The notes under the pieces: generated by a model
Seen by the model: the letters and a program-made list of their open reading frames with translations, nothing else
What the model was told of the DNA's origin: nothing
The model's database searches: none
In this document: piece by piece, positions 59,118-64,000 of the stretch
How the letters are laid out: each line of letters opens with the position of its first letter
Position numbering within the stretch: position 1 is the stretch's first letter
Source of the DNA: Mactromeris polynyma
Taxonomy: Eukaryota; Mollusca; Bivalvia; Venerida; Mactridae
DNA length: 64,000 bases
Direction: 5' to 3'
Assembly: GCA_032209605.1 (NCBI GenBank)
Contig: JASFXZ010000002.1
Location: 57,104,431-57,168,430 of the forward strand
Made by a program: the position numbers and the translations under genes

Positions 59118-59836
59118 TGTTTATGCCCGCACTCTGATAGGGGGGGGGGGATATAGATTTGCCCTTGTCCGTCTGTCTGTCCGTCTAAAAGTATATGAGC
59201 CACAGTCATTAAACTTTGCAGGAATGTTCACTAGCATGTGTAGTTGTGCACCTGGGGTTTCATATTTGGATGTGCCCAGTAATTGCAAAGTTATGGCCCT
59301 TGACTTAGTTAAAATATAGCCTACAGAGTATGCAATATTGTGTCACTCATATCTCCAACAGTATATGACCCAGAGTCATTAAACTTTGCTGGAATGTTCA
59401 CCAGCATGTGAAGTTGTGCACCTGGGGTGTCATGTTTGGCTGTGCCCAGTAAGTGCAAAGTTATGACCCTTGATTTAGTTTAAATAAAGCCTACAGAGTA
59501 TGCAATATTGTGTCACTCATATCTCCAAAAGTATATGAGCCAGAGTTATAAGACTTTACAGAAATATGTGCAAAGTTATGGCCCTTGATTTATTGAAAAT
59601 ATAGCATACAGAGCGTGCAATTTTGCGTCGCACATATCTCCAACAGTATATCAGCTACACTCACCAAACTGTACAGGAATACTCACGAACCTGTATTGTT
59701 GTGCACTTGGGGTTTCGTGTTTGCCTGTGTCCAGTAAGTGCAACGTTATGGCCCTTGACTTATCAACATAATCAGTACAGTTGTCCACTTGGTAATTTGG
59801 ATACCTATTCACAAACTATGAGCAGAATAATAACAT
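59118..59836 (+). repeat. dispersed repeat C, copy 2
   Basis: TTTATGCCCGCACTCTGATA, a G11 run, GTCCGTCTGTCTGTCCGTC, then units of about 170 bp starting GTGTCACTCATATCTCC at 59340 and 59510, with a shorter one at 59627. It ends CAAACTATGAGCAGAATAAT exactly as copy 1 does. Confidence 0.85.
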
Positions 59837-60333
59837 AGCAATTATTTTTTGTTTTGGTATGTTAGCAACCGTGCATGCCAGTTAACGTTAGGTTTACCGT
59901 AATATTGTCTCTTTACATTAAATTACAGTAAAATATTAAATTTAGACCCCCTCATTAATAAGACCACATTTTGACGGAGCAAATGTTTAATATTTCATAA
60001 TAATATAAAGAAATAACTATTTTAATATTTCTTATATGCATCAGAAAAAAACAATAGTTTTGTGTAATATTTTTTTCAGAAAAAGGAAAAATTCTTTTCG
60101 TTGCAATGGTAACAGTTTCAATAATTAAGATTTAAAAATGCAGTTTTGTAAAATTCAACGCATGGTGTTATCACAGTGACGTTTTCGAAAGAATTTGACA
60201 CAGGGCCATTTTTGGGGGTAAGTGCACCTAGCCCTTTAACTTGATAATCAGCTACCTCAGAACTAAGCTAGATTTTTTCAGAACCAATAATTTTTGTTTT
60301 GTCTTATTGTTGAGGTTTATTTTCTGTTTTCAG

Positions 60334-60489
60334 ACAGACATATTGTCTGCAAGTATGGTACAGAGAATCCATGCATTTTTCTCTATACCAATCTTCCTGA
60401 TTTCCTGCTTCTCCATGTTCTGTTTCTTTGGTGGCAAATCTGTGGGTTACATATTTTACAAGAGACTCCTACTTCAATGTAAATATTGA
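60334..60489 (+). other. exon-like open stretch, unidentified
   Basis: TTCTGTTTTCAG at 60322-60333 is a good acceptor. Two plus-strand frames are open beyond it, one giving KYGTENPCIFLYTNLPDFLL and the other hydrophobic FFSIPIFLISCFSMFCFFGG. TGTAAATA at 60479 could be a donor. No family recognised. Confidence 0.3.
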
Positions 60490-60496
60490 GTATTAT

Positions 60497-60841
60497 AATA
60501 CTGCAAAGAAAAATCCAGTAATTTCATTGGTTAAAGGCTCGCGTATAGGATTCTATATACACGGCGCTGACAGGGTATATGACGTTTTTCCCTTCATGCG
60601 CCTCGTGACAATTTTCGCTGACAGCTCGACTCGAAAACTTTTATCTCTTGATATCCGCAAGTTACTAGAAATTGACAATTGATATTCACACATGATTCAA
60701 TAAATATTGAACAGAGTACATATGTGCTAGTATTAATATTCAAAACGATAGATTTTTTAAGGTTTGAGCCAAATTCAGTTCGATAAAGTCCATGAGATCA
60801 GACGCTTGAAAATAAAAATTAGAGTGCAAGCGCGCGCTTAA
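60497..60841 (+). repeat. dispersed repeat B, copy 2 (longer form)
   Basis: Aligns with 29243-29416 but keeps the internal segment 60633-60788 (ACTTTTATCTCTTGATATCC and on). This part also resembles the reverse copy at 29108-29170, so it belongs to the family. Confidence 0.75.
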
Positions 60842-61131
60842 CCATGTGTATTGAGGTACCTTACGGGGCAATGCAATTAATTTTCAGGCATTATAACGTG
60901 TGAGTGAAATAAAAGAAATTTGATCTACAACAAGTAATTCACGATATATTTTTAAAGGAATACGTTTTAATAACTGATATTTTACAAAACTAAAATACTC
61001 TAAACAATTTTATGAACCAAAAACTACAAAAATACACAGATCTAATTATTAGATCTAGAGAGCTAGGCATCGAAACATTGCTTGTTTAACTAAATTCGTA
61101 TGAAAACATGGAATTGCAGTATTATAAATTC

Positions 61132-61269
61132 GTTATACAGGTAGTTGACAGGGTATATGGGGGAATATAACCAGTCTGCGATTCATATAACCCTCGGCTA
61201 ACGCCTCGGGTTATATGGCACACAAACTGGTTATATTCCCCCATATACCCTGTCAACAACCTGTATAAC
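61132..61269. repeat. near-perfect palindrome with ~42-bp arms
   Basis: GTTATACAGGTAGTTGACAG, then GGTATATGGGGGAATATAAC, on the left; the reverse complement on the right with one mismatch. A second inner stem is TATAACCC/GGGTTATA. It shares TGACAGGGTATATG with repeat B, so it may be a related fold-back element. Confidence 0.85.
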
Positions 61270-61426
61270 TAATAATATATCAGTGGACACTTGCACCTCG
61301 CTGCTATGGGTTTGCAGAGGAATGTATTGTATATGAGGAAGCTATCCAGCTGGCTCATTGAAGGTTGATACGGTTCAACCCAGATGCCCGCCTATGCCCG
61401 TAAGTATGCTAGAAATGACACATGGG

Positions 61427-61488
61427 GTTCGAATCCCGGTAGCGCCATTGACCGATCTTTCGTGTTCCTCAAAAACTTGACTTAATTC
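61427..61488 (+). mobile_element. SINE 3' tail, solitary
   Basis: GGTTCGAATCCCGGTAGCGC, CATTGACCGATCTTTCGTG and TTGACTTAATT match the tails at 7369 and 21546. No full tRNA-like head precedes it. Confidence 0.7.
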
Positions 61489-61872
61489 CTCTACTCTGAT
61501 GTCTAGAAAATTCACAAGACCACACTTGTCGCTTATGTTACTTAAAACCCCATTACAAAGTAGTTTCTATACAATATTTAACAAGCCGCATTGTGAAATT
61601 CTACAAAAGTCGATCACTTTGTATATCATACTTCCGTTCTCATGATTCAATAGAAACGGAACTTTACTGATAAAATCGTTTCACAATTGAATTCTATTTT
61701 TAGCTTTAAAACACCAAAAATCAATGTTGAAAGTAATGTCATTATTTTCCGATGATTGAACAGACAACCTATCATCTGTAGGTAAGAAGTTGTCGTGTGC
61801 CCATGGTATACACAGAGACAATTACCAGTACAACTATAACATTCAGTTGTATCACTGTTAACACTGACTGTG

Positions 61873-61940
61873 TGGGAGGGAGGTAAGGAGGTGATGGAGG
61901 GACGGAAGGAGGGAGGGACCGAGGAAGGGAGGGAGGTAAA
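61873..61940 (+). repeat. G/A-rich tract with GGG runs
   Basis: Runs such as GGGAGGGAGG and GGAGGGAGGGACC in 68 bases give several possible four-GGG sets, so a G-quadruplex is possible on the plus strand. Derived open frames on the minus strand (Pro/Ser-rich) are artefacts. Confidence 0.6.
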
Positions 61941-61962
61941 GAGCATATTTCCATTTTTTTTA

Positions 61963-62235
61963 TATTTTCTCAGGCATATTTCCATTTTCTGATTGACTCA
62001 GGCATATTTCCTTTTTTGAGGCGCTTTAGCGTCTCTTTGCTATCATTTATGTTTGTCTCAGGCAGATTTTCATTTATTTATTATTTTCTGTTTGTCTCAG
62101 ATATATTTTCATTATTTATATTTGTCCCAGGTATATTTCCACTTTTTCTGTATGTCTTGGGTATATTTTCATTTTTCTGTTTATCTCAGGTATATTTCCG
62201 TTATTTTCTGAATACCTGGTAGATTTCCCTTAGTT
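61963..62235 (+). repeat. degenerate ~32-bp minisatellite
   Basis: About eight units of the form TTTCTGTTTGTCTCAGGTAT, then ATTTTCATT, spaced 28-40 bases. The pyrimidine tract followed by CAGG makes every unit resemble a splice acceptor. Confidence 0.65.
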
Positions 62236-62384
62236 TCTGGGACCTTGATGTCAGAAATGATTTCTGCGAAATCAAAGACAAAGTTATCACGTTGACCTCT
62301 TGATAAAATGGCCAGACATTTTAAAATGCTACTACTTTCCTGGATTTACTGTACTGATATTAAACAATGATATTATTTTACTCA

Positions 62385-62582
62385 TATAGAGCACCCCAAA
62401 GCTCAAATCCTGCATCTGTAAATGAGTCATATGTTGCTCCTATTGTTCTGATGATAAATACGAACATATTCAGAGATCAAACAGTCATTGCCTTTTTATT
62501 GTTGAGCAAACCGAAACATAGTTCTGATGATCTAACAAGCCCTTCATACTTAATGAATTGGTTCTTGATGCCAACAGTGTAG
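62385..62582 (+). other. exon-like open stretch, unidentified
   Basis: After CATATAG, a frame of about 65 codons with balanced composition (APQSSNPASVNESYVAPIVL, IFRDQTVIAFLLLSKPK) runs to TAG. It could be a last exon. No family recognised and no partner exon found. Confidence 0.3.
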
Positions 62583-64000
62583 GTCTAAATGTATGTACTT
62601 AGTTTATTACACTGAAACAGGATAAAATGTCTATCAGACTGTCATCTATCATATGAATTTTACTTGACAATTTGATCACTTCCTGTTCGATAGAATTTCA
62701 GACCAAAACATGATACATGTTTATAATCAAGACTTTTTTTAATTTTCAAATTGTTAAATCATGCATCCTTGTTTTTCGTAAATCGGAAAATAGCTAGGGT
62801 TAGGTTTATTACATTTTTTTGTAATTCAAAACCACAGAAATATGAATATTCTAATTATGAAAGATTTCCAGAAAATTAAGGTATTTACTGTACTGTTCTG
62901 ATTGATGTGTCTGTCATGGTAACCACTGGCATTTCTTCTAGAGTTGTTAAGGATCATGGTAATTATAAAACAGTTGTTGTAGCAATGATATGAGAACTGT
63001 CTGTACAGATGGTTCAAACTTTGGCACTATGAAAATAGAACATTAATGTAGTAATACGAGTATGCCTAATGAAGTGGAATTCAAGTCGTGCTTGAATTAA
63101 ACATGGCTAGTGAGTGCGAATGACATGAAGTTCTCACGTTTTAACCTCGATAAATGTGAAAAATATCAGACCATCAACAAACTTCATGAGTCTTTAGCTA
63201 GCAATCGCCTCGAAATTTGAGTGATGACAAGAGTTCAGATTCAGAGTTGGAAGAAAGACAAACGCCATAGAATTCTGAACAACATTCATCATTACTTTTA
63301 TTTCTGGATGAGGAAATCCGTTCATGATAAAATCGTATGCCATGTGAGTGAATTGTATTTTTGTCCACAAGTAATGACATCATTACAGACAATTTGCATT
63401 CTCACAACAATAGGTGGTTATAAAAACAGAACATTGATCAACTAATCGCACAATAGAGTTGTTGGGTTTGTTGCTGCGTTGTCTCCCTTCCGAGTAATAT
63501 AAAGCAAACATGGCCATCGGTGGGGTATATTTGTTGCATAGTCGTCAAGTAACTTTGGTATAATTTCTACTGATCAGGTATAATCCAATACGAGGTCACA
63601 AGACGACTGTAGCTAATAACGCAGATGAAGCTCGATTTCTGTTACAATCCACCAATTTTTAGGAGGTGTTATGGTCCTTTTTCGACTTAAAAACCCACAA
63701 TAAGAGGCGCATCCGTGTCCTATGGACAACCCAGTTTTGATTAATATTGGCATACAGTTATGTAATATCATGGACAAGATATTCCTTACCAAAGCCTTTC
63801 CTTTTTAACGGCACATAGACTGACAAAATCACTCCCTGTGTGCATCTTGACTTGTTGAGATTTAAACTTCCCTAAATGATGCCTGTTGCGAATTTATTAT
63901 GTTTGAAAATAATGTGGACTTGTTTTCTATAATTGTTAATCCTGCTGCGGTTTCCCTTGATTTCATAAAATATGTAATTTGTCATAGTTTGTGTTGAGGC
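62583..64000. other. non-coding stretch to window end
   Basis: Open stretches at 63198-63445 overlap on both strands and carry no domain that I know. Nothing else supportable. Confidence 0.35.

Noticed and set aside
61647..61985. Pro/Ser-rich secreted protein on the minus strand
   Set aside because: Overlapping frames derived from a GGAGG repeat tract; no splice or start context.

Overview
The window is AT-rich eukaryotic DNA, most likely from a bivalve mollusc. It has spliced coding sequence with canonical GT/AG sites, tRNA-headed SINEs, several kinds of LINE, a BEL/Pao LTR retrotransposon, a Penelope-type RT fragment, many fold-back elements and families of dispersed repeats that I associate with bivalve genomes. 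The bivalve assignment is inference. I see no rRNA, no intact tRNA, no operon and no CRISPR array.

Layout. 1-3480: non-coding with small repeats. 3484-6035: an LRR-like fragment followed by a frame-broken DDE-type (DUF7869-like) coding region that carries a SINE tail inside its frame. 6036-12210: SINEs, a Penelope-type RT end, a dispersed repeat and a decayed LINE with an inverted LINE piece inside it. 12449-21024: a complete minus-strand BEL/Pao element with two 697-bp LTRs and a 5-bp duplication GTATG; a piggyBac-type MITE sits in its 3' untranslated part. 21025-26250: SINE, two fold-back elements and LINE debris. 26318-41536: the one clear host gene, an eight-exon plus-strand tetraspanin whose introns are packed with decayed TEs, mostly antisense. 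41537-52040: dispersed repeats, the end of a LINE, a 2.07-kb element with about 370-bp inverted termini and a LINE with a long open RT frame. 52041-64000: sparse, with minisatellites, two-copy dispersed repeats, a palindrome and three exon-like open stretches that I cannot identify.

The tetraspanin is a membrane organiser and has no functional link to its neighbours. The remaining coding capacity is TE-derived. A cross-cutting observation is that most frame breaks in otherwise good coding sequence lie at short homopolymers and behave as one-base deletions, which fits residual assembly indels as well as real decay. I found no convincing new multi-gene system. The best leads are the SINE-derived segment inside the DDE gene, the bipartite SINE unit, the long-TIR element at 44700 and the broken exon 3/4 junction of the tetraspanin.
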